A stretch of DNA of 64,000 bases from Pseudobutyrivibrio ruminis (GCF_015057245.1 NZ_SVET01000004.1:1-64000); one strand, 5' to 3'. Shown: positions 38,128 through 48,531, counted from the stretch's first letter. Numbers and translations are program-made. Notes: generated by a model from the letters alone, not told the origin.

Positions 38128-39921
38128 ATGAGAAATAATCAGTTGTTACCTTTTGAAAGAAACCGTTATTACACGGGAAAAATGTTAACCAGCGTAGATT
38201 TCGAAGCAGAGCAAACCTACATGAATAACAAGAGACGTTTCTTAAATAGCATGATGTATGGCTCTGGCGTAGTCTGCGGTCTTAACGTGGTAAGCTTGGA
38301 CGATTTATCACTTTTGGTTGAAAGTGGTGTAGCTATTGATGGCACTGGTCGTGAAATTGTTGTTGAGTCATCAGTTGTAAAAAAACTTTCAGCTATTGAG
38401 GACTTCGACAAGCTCACATCAGATGAAGCTCTTCTTTGCATTCGTTATAAGGAAGAGCCAGTTCATGCTGTGTATTCTTTGAATCAGTCGGCAGGGGACC
38501 AGTCCTACGAATACAACAGAGTGCATGAAAGCTACGAGTTGTTCTTAAAGGATATCTCGGAAGAATTTGATTTTCTTGAAATGGAAGATGAGTTTTACCG
38601 CATTACAAAGGTCTTTGAAAATGAAGATATTGATGTGGAAATATCTCTTCCAGCAGAAAACTGCGCGGGAACTTTATCTAGGGTTAGATTCTCATTTACT
38701 GGAAAGGCAGAAAAACCAGTGCCAGTTTCATTCCAGGGAATTTTACAGATGCCCGTATTCACCACAAACGATGGCGCTCATGAAATGGAAATCAACATTC
38801 CAGAAATGAAGATTGCCAAAGGTCAGGTTATCAATAAAGATTTTTGGATTAAGGCAGAAAACAATTCTATAGATAGTACTGAACTTATTTTAAAGGAAGG
38901 CTTAATAGTAATATATGGCGAACGTAAGAAGGTTAATGTAAAGGGGACAATTGATGTAGCCATATTAAAGGAAAGTCCAGAAAAACTAGCTGCCAGAAAT
39001 GCCGGGAAGCTTAGCCTAGAAATGAGAACTGTACAGGCTCAGGGTAATGATGTGGTCTTAGCAAAGATTAAGTTAGTTAAGACAGACATGGCATACATTA
39101 TTGATCAGATAATAGAGGCTGAGGTAAAGAAATATATTACTATTCCTCAAAATGAAGTAATTACAAGAGAATATATTAGTAATTTTTCTAAAGAGGATGT
39201 TGTAGTTCAAGATAATTATCCAAATGATACAGGAAAAGTTATTAAATATGAGCATATGGGCAATTCCAAATCTCCACAAATTGCAACTGGAATAGTTGAA
39301 ATTCCACTTGGCGATGACAATGGAAAAGGAACAACTCATTTTTCAGGAGAAATTCTACATGGACTTGGGAAAGGTAATGTGTATGTAGATGTTGGATTTG
39401 AAGTCTATGATTCAAATGAAGCACTTCCTGGAGATAGTAGAAATACAATCTATGGAGCAGCAAACATATTTAGAGACAAAGAAAATGCTCTTCCAAACGT
39501 AGATGTTGCTGTAAAGGTTCTAAATGATAAGGGAAGCTTTATAGTGGGAGTTAACTTACTTGATAATGTAGATCAATTGATTCTTTCATTTAGATGGACA
39601 GCAATCAAATTTCCTACAGAAGATGACTTTGGACTTGAACATGAAATTGACAATATTTCTATCGCAGCAACAACGCCTACAGTTGTACTTGGTTACAAAG
39701 ACAATTACTTCTTCGATGTTGAATTTAACGGCATAGAAAAGAGTGGATTGACATACGAACTTACAGAGCCTAACAGCGGCGAGATTTCAGCAGAAGGTGT
39801 ATATACAGCTCCTAACAAGGAAGGAGTATTTGAGATCAGAATTTCACTTACAGATATACCAGTTGTATGTACATATGCATATGCGATAGTGAAAAAGGAT
39901 GTAAATGAGAAGCAGGAGTAA
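38128..39921 (+). CDS. CIS-associated protein with conserved N-terminal motif and Ig-like C-terminus
   Basis: A 597-residue protein. The N-terminal ~110 residues (FERNRYYTGKMLTSVDF, then EQTYMNNKRRFLN and GSGVVCGLNV) match a motif I know from unnamed proteins of extracellular CIS gene clusters. The middle is beta-rich. The last ~90 residues look like a bacterial Ig-like domain (GEISAEGVYTAP). It has no signal peptide or membrane segment, so it is probably part of the particle, for example a baseplate or fibre-type protein. It is the first gene of the operon and lies 6 bases before the next one. The exact role is not known. Confidence 0.7.
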   Translation: MRNNQLLPFERNRYYTGKMLTSVDFEAEQTYMNNKRRFLNSMMYGSGVVCGLNVVSLDDLSLLVESGVAIDGTGREIVVESSVVKKLSAIEDFDKLTSDEALLCIRYKEEPVHAVYSLNQSAGDQSYEYNRVHESYELFLKDISEEFDFLEMEDEFYRITKVFENEDIDVEISLPAENCAGTLSRVRFSFTGKAEKPVPVSFQGILQMPVFTTNDGAHEMEINIPEMKIAKGQVINKDFWIKAENNSIDSTELILKEGLIVIYGERKKVNVKGTIDVAILKESPEKLAARNAGKLSLEMRTVQAQGNDVVLAKIKLVKTDMAYIIDQIIEAEVKKYITIPQNEVITREYISNFSKEDVVVQDNYPNDTGKVIKYEHMGNSKSPQIATGIVEIPLGDDNGKGTTHFSGEILHGLGKGNVYVDVGFEVYDSNEALPGDSRNTIYGAANIFRDKENALPNVDVAVKVLNDKGSFIVGVNLLDNVDQLILSFRWTAIKFPTEDDFGLEHEIDNISIAATTPTVVLGYKDNYFFDVEFNGIEKSGLTYELTEPNSGEISAEGVYTAPNKEGVFEIRISLTDIPVVCTYAYAIVKKDVNEKQE

Positions 39922-39927
39922 AACTAT

Positions 39928-40755
39928 ATGGAGTTTGTAACAAACAAATATAACTTAAATTCCATATATACAGCAGTTGATAATTCTGTAAATGCAGTTC
40001 ATGTATGTGAAAACAAATTTAGTCCACAGGGAACAAGGTACACTTTGTGGGAAATCAAAGATCACATACTTGCAAAAAAGCTTGTTAGCGAACTGGAGGG
40101 GAATGGAAACTGCGATATGTTTTCTATAGGAAATAGGATGTATTTTCTGTTCCCATTTAGAGACTTTAGACCACTTAAAGAGTTTTATAAAGGCATTAAC
40201 CCATCATTAAATGATGGGGAGGAAGCTTGTATAAGGCTGGTAATGGAGTGTATGTCAATTGATTTACCATACTCCATTCTGCTTCTCATATTAAGCCAGG
40301 AAAGAATTAATCTTTCGAAGGATGGAAGTGTTTATTTTGATTACTGCATAGACTTTACCGAGTATTCCGAAAAGATAAAGGAAAAGGATTGTGCGAATCA
40401 ATGCGTGGGAATTCTCCTTGATATGCTCGAACCTTTTGCCGATCAGAAAGCAAATTCTTATATGATTCTGTCAGCAAAACGTTGGAGAAGTGGATATAAC
40501 ACATTTGTTGAATTATACAAGGATGTGCATATGGCAGAGGCGCCAGCTCAAAAATATAAGCTGCGGGTCAGATTTAAAAGATGGTTTAAAAGAAATCAGG
40601 AACTGCTATTTAGGATATTATTAGTGTTTTGCTTAATCTTGCTAGCACTGGTAATTATCATGGTGCTTAGCCAAATTTTTACCGGAGGTGTTCCGTTTTT
40701 ACGGATTTTCTTTAATCCATTTAAGGAGATTGGTACAGAAACTATGCTTCAGTAG
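39928..40755 (+). CDS. Pseudokinase-like single-pass membrane protein (EssB-like layout)
   Basis: A 275-residue protein. The first ~220 residues are soluble and lack kinase catalytic motifs. They have a kinase-like order of segments, including FLFPFRDFRPLKEF (hinge-like) and INLSKDGSVYFDYCIDF (loop-like). One membrane segment lies near 227-251, followed by ~25 residues outside. This layout recalls EssB/YukC, the pseudokinase membrane protein of type VII secretion, but the similarity is structural pattern only. It is the first of five membrane or secreted genes in the CIS operon and may help dock the particle to the membrane. Confidence 0.55.
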   Translation: MEFVTNKYNLNSIYTAVDNSVNAVHVCENKFSPQGTRYTLWEIKDHILAKKLVSELEGNGNCDMFSIGNRMYFLFPFRDFRPLKEFYKGINPSLNDGEEACIRLVMECMSIDLPYSILLLILSQERINLSKDGSVYFDYCIDFTEYSEKIKEKDCANQCVGILLDMLEPFADQKANSYMILSAKRWRSGYNTFVELYKDVHMAEAPAQKYKLRVRFKRWFKRNQELLFRILLVFCLILLALVIIMVLSQIFTGGVPFLRIFFNPFKEIGTETMLQ

Positions 40756-40766
40756 GACGTTGTAAT

Positions 40767-42587
40767 ATGAAAAAGTATATTATCTATGGAATTATTTTAT
40801 CAATTTTAATATGGATAATAGTAGTGGCAGTTATAGCATTACCTTCTGTTCCTACTAGTGATAAGATTTGCGGATGTGTTGCCACAGCTGATGAAAACGG
40901 CATGTTTGTGCAGCAGAATGGAAAGCAAACTTTTCTGTACGAACTTAGGCAGGATAAAAGTATGGCGGCAACCCCTGTAAATATTACCAAGCATGCAGAT
41001 GGTGTTCTTTCAGGTTTAGCCATAATGGGAAAGCACTATCTTCTTTTCACAGGAGATGACATAACACTAGTTGTTTCTGATGAAAAATATGAAGTGACTA
41101 ACTCGTATAAAGTTTTAGGAGTGTCAGAAACAGAACCTTATGGTTTATATGTCTTAAATGACCAGTTATATCTGGTTATGAAATCAGCAGATGCTGGAAT
41201 AGGAGTAAGGTATTTCATTCAAGTAGGTGAGTATAACTGTGCAGCTACATACGATAAGACTATCGAAGTGGTCGAGGATGACTATAACTTGATTGATACT
41301 TCTTTACTTGAGTTCTTGCCGAATCCGTTTCCAACGGGAGTGCTTACAGCACTTTTGCTTAATAGATTATATCTTGTTATTTCAATGGTAATGGTGTTTG
41401 CTGCAGTTGCACTTCTGGTAGTATTCATTTATCTATATCGAGAAACAAATTCATTTGTTTGGCAGCGATTTGCAATGCAACAGATCGTAATCTATTTGAT
41501 TGTTTGTGCTACCTTCTTTGCAACAGATAAATTATTTTTCTTTGGAATTGTAATTGTATGGGTGGCAAGCTCAATTGTTCTACTTAGTTTTGTAAGCAGA
41601 GAACATGACGATTTAGTAACTCTTGCAATGGCTGTTGAAAGTGCATCAAAAGGAAGAGATACAGCTGTTAAAATTCCAAAGAAGACCAATAGGGATTACG
41701 AAAGAATTTGGCTTGCTGCAAGAGATGTTTTAGAAGAAAAAAAGAAAGCGAATTACACCAGAGACAAGATGTTCTTGGCCTATTCAAGATTTGCACCTCG
41801 TAATATAACCGCATTACTTGCAAAAGAAAGTATGCTGGAAGTTACTCCTGGTGAGTATCAAAGAATGCGAGGTATTGTTGTAAATGTCAGTTTGGACTGG
41901 GACAGAGAACAAAGTGATATTCAGTTAATCGAGCAAATGAATAAGGATTTTGCAATTATTACGAAAGTGCAGGTGGATAATGATGGAGTTCTTTTATTTG
42001 GAGAACCAACGCTTGGCTCAATGCATTTCCTTTTTGAAGATAGCCCTAAAAAAGCTATTAATTTTGCTTCTAACATAATTAAATTACTGGCTAACAGAAA
42101 TCCGGTAATCCTATTGCATGAAACAAAGCTTACCTTTGGTGTTGCAGGAACAAATGAACAGGCCTTTACCTTTATTGATTTCGATGATTTAGAACTACTC
42201 CAAGGGGTTATGAAAAAGATTCGTGAATACAAAGTGGGTATGGTCATGACTGAACAAATGGTAGCTTACATAGATGACAGCATAAAGACCAGATGTATAG
42301 GTTATGTAAATTTATCAGATGATGGAAGAAACATGAATTTATTTGAAGTATTAGATGTGCTTCCGGTTGCCATTGGCAAAAAAAGACTTGCTAATAGAGA
42401 CCAATTCAAAAAAGCATTATCAATGTACTATCATAATGATTTTTATCTTGCAAGAAATATGTTTACAGAAATCCTGAAACAGGATAGCGACGATGAAATT
42501 GCTAAGTGGTATGTATTTGCATGTGAAGATTTATTAAAGCTTGCAGGCGAGAAAGAATACGATTACAGCCTGTTTGTTGAAAGGTAA
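40767..42587 (+). CDS. Membrane protein with degenerate class III cyclase domain
   Basis: A 606-residue protein. A membrane segment at about 4-24, an extracytoplasmic region to about 195, two or three membrane segments (about 199-272) and a HAMP-like linker precede the cytoplasmic part. This has the layout of class III nucleotide cyclases: the lead-in SRFAPRNITALLAKES (about 339-354), then a fold-matched region to about 520. A TPR-like tail follows (NDFYLARNMFTEIL), also typical of these enzymes. The metal-binding Asp of the GDxxMA loop is Ser (GSMHFLF), and the Asn/Arg of the NxxxR motif are missing. It is thus probably a sensor-like pseudo-cyclase. Its overall frame is sound and the next gene starts 3 bases later. 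Confidence 0.68.
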   Translation: MKKYIIYGIILSILIWIIVVAVIALPSVPTSDKICGCVATADENGMFVQQNGKQTFLYELRQDKSMAATPVNITKHADGVLSGLAIMGKHYLLFTGDDITLVVSDEKYEVTNSYKVLGVSETEPYGLYVLNDQLYLVMKSADAGIGVRYFIQVGEYNCAATYDKTIEVVEDDYNLIDTSLLEFLPNPFPTGVLTALLLNRLYLVISMVMVFAAVALLVVFIYLYRETNSFVWQRFAMQQIVIYLIVCATFFATDKLFFFGIVIVWVASSIVLLSFVSREHDDLVTLAMAVESASKGRDTAVKIPKKTNRDYERIWLAARDVLEEKKKANYTRDKMFLAYSRFAPRNITALLAKESMLEVTPGEYQRMRGIVVNVSLDWDREQSDIQLIEQMNKDFAIITKVQVDNDGVLLFGEPTLGSMHFLFEDSPKKAINFASNIIKLLANRNPVILLHETKLTFGVAGTNEQAFTFIDFDDLELLQGVMKKIREYKVGMVMTEQMVAYIDDSIKTRCIGYVNLSDDGRNMNLFEVLDVLPVAIGKKRLANRDQFKKALSMYYHNDFYLARNMFTEILKQDSDDEIAKWYVFACEDLLKLAGEKEYDYSLFVER

Positions 42588-42590
42588 TAA

Positions 42591-43811
42591 ATGGAAAACA
42601 TTTTACAGATTCTAGTAAATGCAATTAAATCCAGAGTGATGGGGTTGTACACCACAATTCAGATGTGGACAAATCCATCATTCGTTAAGACTAAAGTATC
42701 TACAGTAATTAGAACATTTTTTACTCAGACACTTTCAGTCAAACCAAGACATAAAAAAGATTATTATGCCATTTCAAAATGGCTAGTCTCTAAAAAGCTG
42801 ATTTATTTCATTGTCTTGGCGGTGGGTGTTCTATGTGCTTACTATTTGTTAATAATTAATCCTATCATTTCATTCAATAATGTGGCAGGTGTTAGGGAAT
42901 ATTATTACAATGCAATACCACTTAGATTTGTAAATGGTTCCGTAAAAATAAAAGCAAAATCAGGATATGTGGCATATGAAGGAAATGTATCAAAAGGAGC
43001 CGTTGAAGGAAAAGGTACTTTGTACAACATAAATGGCGATACGGTCTACATAGGAGATTTTGCGGAAAACAAATTTGAGGGAACTGGCAAAGCCTATTAT
43101 CCGGCAAATGTACTGAAGTATGAGGGAACTTTTTCAAATAATTTATACGAAGGAGAAGGAACCTTATACAGAGAAAATGGAAGTATGGAATACAGCGGTG
43201 CATTTTCAAAGGGCAAAAAAGATGGGATGGGAACCTTATATGACACTGGTTCAAATCAGGTATATCAAGGATTATTTAGTCAGGATGAGTTAGTGTATAC
43301 CGATTTGATAGGTAAATCCACAGCAGAAATTGGGAAAGCTTATACAGGGGTTACAAACTTTTATATGGGGGATAACAACCAGTTTGTTGCCAGCCTAAAA
43401 GATATTGATGCAGTATACCAGGGGGATAGCTCAGATACAAATATAGAAGATGAAATAATGGTAGACATAATATATGTTAGCCATAATTACATTACCTTGG
43501 GAGGGAAAAGAGTATCCTCTGTTGCAGATTTAATTGATTATTTTGGCACACCGAGTTACCAAGGTTATACCAAATTAAAGCTGGCAGAACAGATAGTTAT
43601 AAAAGACATGATAGAAAACGGAGATGCCACATTTGATCAAGTTTCAATGACAATCGTTCCGAGTAACACAAATGATGTTTTTAACGTATCAGGATATTCT
43701 AGGGATAAGACAGTTTATCTTTATACCTTTTTAAAGGACGGAGTAGAATACCAATTTTTCTGTCCAGAGAAGAGAGGGGATTTTGGTTTTTATGGAGTTG
43801 CTACATATTAA
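42591..43811 (+). CDS. Membrane-anchored MORN-repeat protein
   Basis: A 406-residue protein. About 65 cytoplasmic residues precede a membrane segment near 69-92. The outside part holds four to five MORN repeats (about 118-225), with the GxGTLY and YEGxF patterns: GKGTLYNINGDTVYIGDF, GEGTLYRENGSMEYSGAF and others. The C-terminal ~150 residues are of an unknown type. MORN repeats often bind lipids or partner proteins. The next gene begins inside the 3' end of this one. It belongs to the run of five envelope genes before the CIS cap and sheath. Confidence 0.78.
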   Translation: MENILQILVNAIKSRVMGLYTTIQMWTNPSFVKTKVSTVIRTFFTQTLSVKPRHKKDYYAISKWLVSKKLIYFIVLAVGVLCAYYLLIINPIISFNNVAGVREYYYNAIPLRFVNGSVKIKAKSGYVAYEGNVSKGAVEGKGTLYNINGDTVYIGDFAENKFEGTGKAYYPANVLKYEGTFSNNLYEGEGTLYRENGSMEYSGAFSKGKKDGMGTLYDTGSNQVYQGLFSQDELVYTDLIGKSTAEIGKAYTGVTNFYMGDNNQFVASLKDIDAVYQGDSSDTNIEDEIMVDIIYVSHNYITLGGKRVSSVADLIDYFGTPSYQGYTKLKLAEQIVIKDMIENGDATFDQVSMTIVPSNTNDVFNVSGYSRDKTVYLYTFLKDGVEYQFFCPEKRGDFGFYGVATY

Positions 43812-45879
43812 GAGTTACATAAAAAAAGCAACAGCTTTCATATTGATAGCAACATTCATAAGTGGTTCTGTGTGCCAGGAGAGAGTGGAGGCAAGGAATT
43901 CCTACACATTGACCGTTGAAATGGCTAAATCGTTAGCACTGGCCAATTCTGAGGAAGTAGAAGAGTTGCTACTTAAATATGATCAGGCTGGGATAAAGTA
44001 CAAGTCGGCAGTGAAATCTGCTTATGAAAAGTATAGAAAAATAACTTCATTTAGCTGGTCACCGCTACTTAGCTTTAAGTTACCTGAAAAGCCAACAGAA
44101 GCAGAAGAATATGAATTTCAATATACTGCCATAGAAAAACAGGCTGAAATAGATAAGCTAGAAAGACAGTTGGATGACATAGTATATGAGATTTATGAAA
44201 AATCGGGGAATCTGTATACAAAAATATATACTCTTCAAGAACAAATAAAATACGAAGAGACGCAACTTACTCTACTTGATGAGCAAATAGAAAAGACTAC
44301 ACTACAGGTGGTAGTTGGAACAGCTACTCAAGCTGACTTGGACAAGATGAATACCAAGAAGACTACCTTGACTGAATCACTAGCTACTCACAAAAATACA
44401 AAAGCAACTAGCGAAAAAGAACTTGGCAAAATGATAAATTTGGAATTGCCACCAGAGGTGTACCAATATACATCTCCTTATGTAGAAAGTACACTTAATC
44501 GCTCTTTGCTAGAAAAAATAATTGAATACACCATGGATAGAGACGAAGCCTTATATGAAGCAGGTGTAGTAGAACAGGCCAACAAAATGGCTGCCGAAAC
44601 AAACTACAATTTATATAAAAAGCATTACGGCGGCGATATGTATTTGATTCAGTCTTATTATGACACCATCATGAGTGGCGGAGAAGTTAATAAGACACAG
44701 TTTAAAAAAGCCTATGCATCTTTCCTTACAAAGATTGATTCCTATTGGGTAGGAGACCATGTAATCAAAATTTTGTTTATAAAAATCTATATCCCAAAGG
44801 AATGGTTTAAGGGTACGTTAGATGGTATTCGTTATGTGGATGATGATCCTTATGTTTGTTATGACACTCTATGCGAATATATGATTTCACATAAGGAAAG
44901 AGTTTCAATTGAAGAACAGTTAGAAACAAATCTTAATTCAGGTTTTGATAATATTACAACTTTAAAAAATACCTATAAGTCCTATGTAAAGGACCAGACA
45001 GAATTATCTAAAGAATTAGAGGATGCATATATTCTTAATAAAGCAGGGAAAATGACCTATACAGAATATACAGACGTTCAGACAAGCTATGAGGAAGCTC
45101 AAATGAATGCACTGAAGGCATTAGATGAGTATACAAGAGCGCTATTTTCCTATGATAGAACAACCTGTGGGGCAATTACATATTATCTTCTTTCTGGAGA
45201 TGCTGCTCTTTATAATTCAATTGGCGGAGAAAGCTTTTTGGAAGCCAATACAGTTACTGGCCCAAAGTATTATATAAGGACTTTAATAAATAAAAATGGA
45301 TTTAGGCTAGGAATTTCTATTCCAGAAAGTTATGAAGGAAGTATTACAGACTTTGAGCTTTGGGTTGGAGATGAGCAGATTGGAGAAAGAACAAAGGTTG
45401 GCTATGAAATAAGACATTTAGCCATAGGTAAGATAAATGGTACCGATAGAGTATTTATCCGATTGTATGATGGTGAAAAATTTGTAAGCGATTGTGATAT
45501 AGATCCAAAAGCCTATGAAGGAGAGCTATCTATTACTGATGGATATATAACAGTACCAAAAACTATCGATAAAGTTGTAGCTGGATATACCATAAAAGCA
45601 TCACAAAGCGGACTAGTAAGCTTTAGGCTAAAGGATATAGCCGATGATCAGATTAAGTACTACAAACTTTTAGATTCCACAAATGCTCCACTTATTGAGG
45701 ATAAACTCATAGCAGTTGATGATGAATTTAGATATTTGGCAGTCTTAAGTACAGATATCGAAAATGTTCAAATTGAATTATATGACGTAAATGAAGAATT
45801 GTTATACAAGGCAAGATTTAATCCAACAGAGTCTACGGTAGTAAGGTCCGTGGAAGAGGAAAGCAATGAGGAAGAGTGA
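43792..45879 (+). CDS. Secreted TolC-like coiled-coil protein
   Basis: A protein of about 695 residues with an N-terminal signal (about 1-25; possible cleavage after VEA). Residues ~40-470 are mostly long helices. They have the pattern of TolC/OEP family proteins, such as LTVEMAKSLALANSEEVEELL at the start and paired long helices with TLQVVVGTATQADLDKM, a signature-like turn between helices. The C-terminal ~230 residues are beta-rich. TolC proteins normally form outer-membrane channels, which this Gram-positive-type host should lack. The start is uncertain: a TTG at 43783 is closer to the AGAGAGGG site than the ATG at 43792. The gene overlaps the previous one by 20 bases. Confidence 0.65.
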   Translation: MELLHIKSYIKKATAFILIATFISGSVCQERVEARNSYTLTVEMAKSLALANSEEVEELLLKYDQAGIKYKSAVKSAYEKYRKITSFSWSPLLSFKLPEKPTEAEEYEFQYTAIEKQAEIDKLERQLDDIVYEIYEKSGNLYTKIYTLQEQIKYEETQLTLLDEQIEKTTLQVVVGTATQADLDKMNTKKTTLTESLATHKNTKATSEKELGKMINLELPPEVYQYTSPYVESTLNRSLLEKIIEYTMDRDEALYEAGVVEQANKMAAETNYNLYKKHYGGDMYLIQSYYDTIMSGGEVNKTQFKKAYASFLTKIDSYWVGDHVIKILFIKIYIPKEWFKGTLDGIRYVDDDPYVCYDTLCEYMISHKERVSIEEQLETNLNSGFDNITTLKNTYKSYVKDQTELSKELEDAYILNKAGKMTYTEYTDVQTSYEEAQMNALKALDEYTRALFSYDRTTCGAITYYLLSGDAALYNSIGGESFLEANTVTGPKYYIRTLINKNGFRLGISIPESYEGSITDFELWVGDEQIGERTKVGYEIRHLAIGKINGTDRVFIRLYDGEKFVSDCDIDPKAYEGELSITDGYITVPKTIDKVVAGYTIKASQSGLVSFRLKDIADDQIKYYKLLDSTNAPLIEDKLIAVDDEFRYLAVLSTDIENVQIELYDVNEELLYKARFNPTESTVVRSVEEESNEEE

Positions 45880-45881
45880 TT

Positions 45882-48512
45882 ATGATAAGTAGAAGTCATC
45901 AAAATGATAATCACATATGGTCTGACAAAAAGCCTAAGATGGAATTTAAAGTTATCCGATTCCTGAGGGACAGGAAAAAGCCAGTTGCCATTTCTTTGGC
46001 ATTCATTGTTGCAGCTGTGGGAATATGGCAAGGGGCTAGCTTCGCTTTAGCAAGGTTCAACCTTGATAGAGCTGTTTATTACAATCAGCAACAGTTAGAT
46101 GCAGTTGAGGATGCCACCTTACTTATTGGAACTCATTTAATACACATTAGTGTTATCAACAATCAGATTTACGAAGTGGCGGAGATAAGCCAGTCGGATA
46201 CAGGCCAATCAAGCATCTATTATAAATCAGAGCTTGGTGATGGACAGTGGTATGAAATATCAAATGCAAGTGCTCTTGCAGATATATCTTTTACAGGTAC
46301 GCCTGTTAGTGATAGCGAGATATTAGCGTTAGGTCTTACAAATGAAACCAAATCAGATGCTATTACATACGATTTGGCTACAGGTAATCCTATCTGTCCA
46401 TACAACACTACAGATCCTTATGATATTGCTGATTTAACTGAGACAATGGCTTTACAATCTGTGTATGAATACGATAGCAATATGATAGATAACGATAGAG
46501 ATAGAGACTCAATACGTTATGAGTATTACGCTATCAAATATTTCTTTGAGAATACCTCCACAAGAAACGATGTTACTAACCTATGTGACACTACACTTGA
46601 TCAGTTGCACCAGTTCTATTTAAACGAAGCATATCAAGAAATACCACTTCAGGAACTAGTACAAATTCTGGTAGCAGAGGAATATGTGGATCACGAAAGA
46701 CGTGCTGAGGTAATGTACAACTTAGAGGAAAATGGAGTGAGTGATTTGGTTGCTAGATTATCAACTCCATCCATACTTCCTAGTGATTCTGGTAATTCTA
46801 GTAATGGAGATTTTTTTGCAAGCTTATTTAGATCATCAGGACTCCCATATCCTTATAATGGTGAATTTGCCGAAGAAGAAGATTTGCCGGAGTCTACAAG
46901 CTCCATGGGAACTGAAGCAGCAGCTGAAGTTTATTCTACTGTACAAGAAAGCTATGCAACTCATAATGCGCAAAAGCTTGTTCAAGGCAAATCCATTTTG
47001 GCCCAGTGCCAATATGCAGATTTACAATATCTTTATTACAACGTTAGCGGAGGAAATTTCAACAGAACCTCGGATGTAAATACATATTTTAAGTATGGCA
47101 CTACTGGAGAAACTAATATACAAAGACTTGCTGCCATGGAAAATATCTCAGAGTCCGTAGTTGGATATAGAAGAGATTTAGAAAAATCAATACTTACAGA
47201 CGAGTTGGTACCATATGGTACAGGCATACTTACAAGCCAAACTACATCTGGTGCAGGAAGTGCATATACAGCTCTTGCAGCAACTGAGGGATCTACAAAT
47301 GAGCAATTAGACGGAGCTCTTTCAGACCAAAAATCCGAAGCGGAATCTACTAGACTAGAGCTTCAGTTTTTTATTACAAATCTTCGAAGCCGCATGAGCG
47401 AAGCAGATATGATTTCATACATTGACGCCAGACTTGATGAGGCCAATGCAATATATGCAGCAGTTAAAGAAGATGCATATGCTGATTATGGACACGAAGT
47501 TGTACAAGCCTATATCGATTTCTTAGAGGCACTGAAAGCTGATATTGAAAGTGGAATGGATGGTGGCGCTGCTGAGCTTCAAGGCTTGCTTGATGAATAT
47601 ACTCAAGGCTATCAAAACGCACTTGATAACAACAATTTAGGTGAGGCAGACAGATATGCTGCATTAATTGATGCTGTTACCAAACAAATGGGTGATGGCT
47701 CAGGACTTGGTGACTCCACAGTATCGGATTTGATGAACAGTTTATCAAATGCCTTAGGAGAAGGAAATGCAAGCCAGGTTTTAAGCGATATAAATGCATT
47801 ATCTGCTATGAGTGCAATAGACCCCAACGGGGTACAGGATGCTTTGAATGATGCAAAAGCTAGAATAGCTGGTAGTACAGAATTATCAGATTCAGATATA
47901 GATGGTCTATTAGATGCTGTGGGAGAGGCCATAGCAGATGGTCAGGATAAATTTAGTGGCAAGATTTCTGCTAGCGACTTGGATAATTTGTTGAATAGCT
48001 TGTTTGGAGGAGGCTTTGATAGTCTTTCAGATGGGCAAAAGGTGGCACTAGTAAAAGCTACAACGGAATTTGGTGCAACCTACAATAATTCAGATGTTAC
48101 AAATTACGGTTTGGAAAAACTTACACAAATCGTCACAGAACAAAATCCATACGTATACACACAGCCTACAGAAATTACACCAGAGTATTTGGATTTGGAA
48201 CACATAGCAGCGGTTACAAGCTACAGATATGTATTCAACGCAAGCGAAACAAGAGCGACTCTTTCCAATAGAGGAGAGTATTATTCATTTGTTGCATATG
48301 AAAGCACATATGAGGATTCAACAGGTGAGATTAAAAGTTTAAAAACACCACTGACCTTTAGAAAAACAGTTTATTTGGATGAGGATTCATCAAAAGAAAT
48401 ATTTGCTTGTGTTGCTTACTACGTACCAGATACAGAATATGGAATAGTTGTAACTGATCAAGTTGCAGCGTGGGCAGACCAGATAATGGAAATGTTAGTT
48501 CAGATGCTATAG
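45882..48512 (+). CDS. Large single-pass membrane protein of unknown function
   Basis: An 876-residue protein. About 33 basic cytoplasmic residues precede one membrane segment (about 34-56). Then come more than 800 extracytoplasmic residues that I do not recognise. The middle part (about 470-700) is helical and rich in Gly, Asp, Ser and Ala. The C-terminal ~170 residues look beta-rich. The GTG at 45876 overlaps the upstream stop; I prefer the ATG at 45882 because GAGGAAGAG lies just before it. It is the last of the five envelope genes and directly precedes the cap gene, so it could form the outside part of a docking complex (inference). Confidence 0.6.
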   Translation: MISRSHQNDNHIWSDKKPKMEFKVIRFLRDRKKPVAISLAFIVAAVGIWQGASFALARFNLDRAVYYNQQQLDAVEDATLLIGTHLIHISVINNQIYEVAEISQSDTGQSSIYYKSELGDGQWYEISNASALADISFTGTPVSDSEILALGLTNETKSDAITYDLATGNPICPYNTTDPYDIADLTETMALQSVYEYDSNMIDNDRDRDSIRYEYYAIKYFFENTSTRNDVTNLCDTTLDQLHQFYLNEAYQEIPLQELVQILVAEEYVDHERRAEVMYNLEENGVSDLVARLSTPSILPSDSGNSSNGDFFASLFRSSGLPYPYNGEFAEEEDLPESTSSMGTEAAAEVYSTVQESYATHNAQKLVQGKSILAQCQYADLQYLYYNVSGGNFNRTSDVNTYFKYGTTGETNIQRLAAMENISESVVGYRRDLEKSILTDELVPYGTGILTSQTTSGAGSAYTALAATEGSTNEQLDGALSDQKSEAESTRLELQFFITNLRSRMSEADMISYIDARLDEANAIYAAVKEDAYADYGHEVVQAYIDFLEALKADIESGMDGGAAELQGLLDEYTQGYQNALDNNNLGEADRYAALIDAVTKQMGDGSGLGDSTVSDLMNSLSNALGEGNASQVLSDINALSAMSAIDPNGVQDALNDAKARIAGSTELSDSDIDGLLDAVGEAIADGQDKFSGKISASDLDNLLNSLFGGGFDSLSDGQKVALVKATTEFGATYNNSDVTNYGLEKLTQIVTEQNPYVYTQPTEITPEYLDLEHIAAVTSYRYVFNASETRATLSNRGEYYSFVAYESTYEDSTGEIKSLKTPLTFRKTVYLDEDSSKEIFACVAYYVPDTEYGIVVTDQVAAWADQIMEMLVQML

Positions 48513-48531
48513 CGCGTATAGGAGAAGTTTT

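Noticed and set aside
43792..45879. Drug-efflux outer membrane protein
   Set aside because: No membrane fusion protein or inner pump gene is nearby, the C-terminus is not OEP-like, and the gene is locked in a CIS operon.
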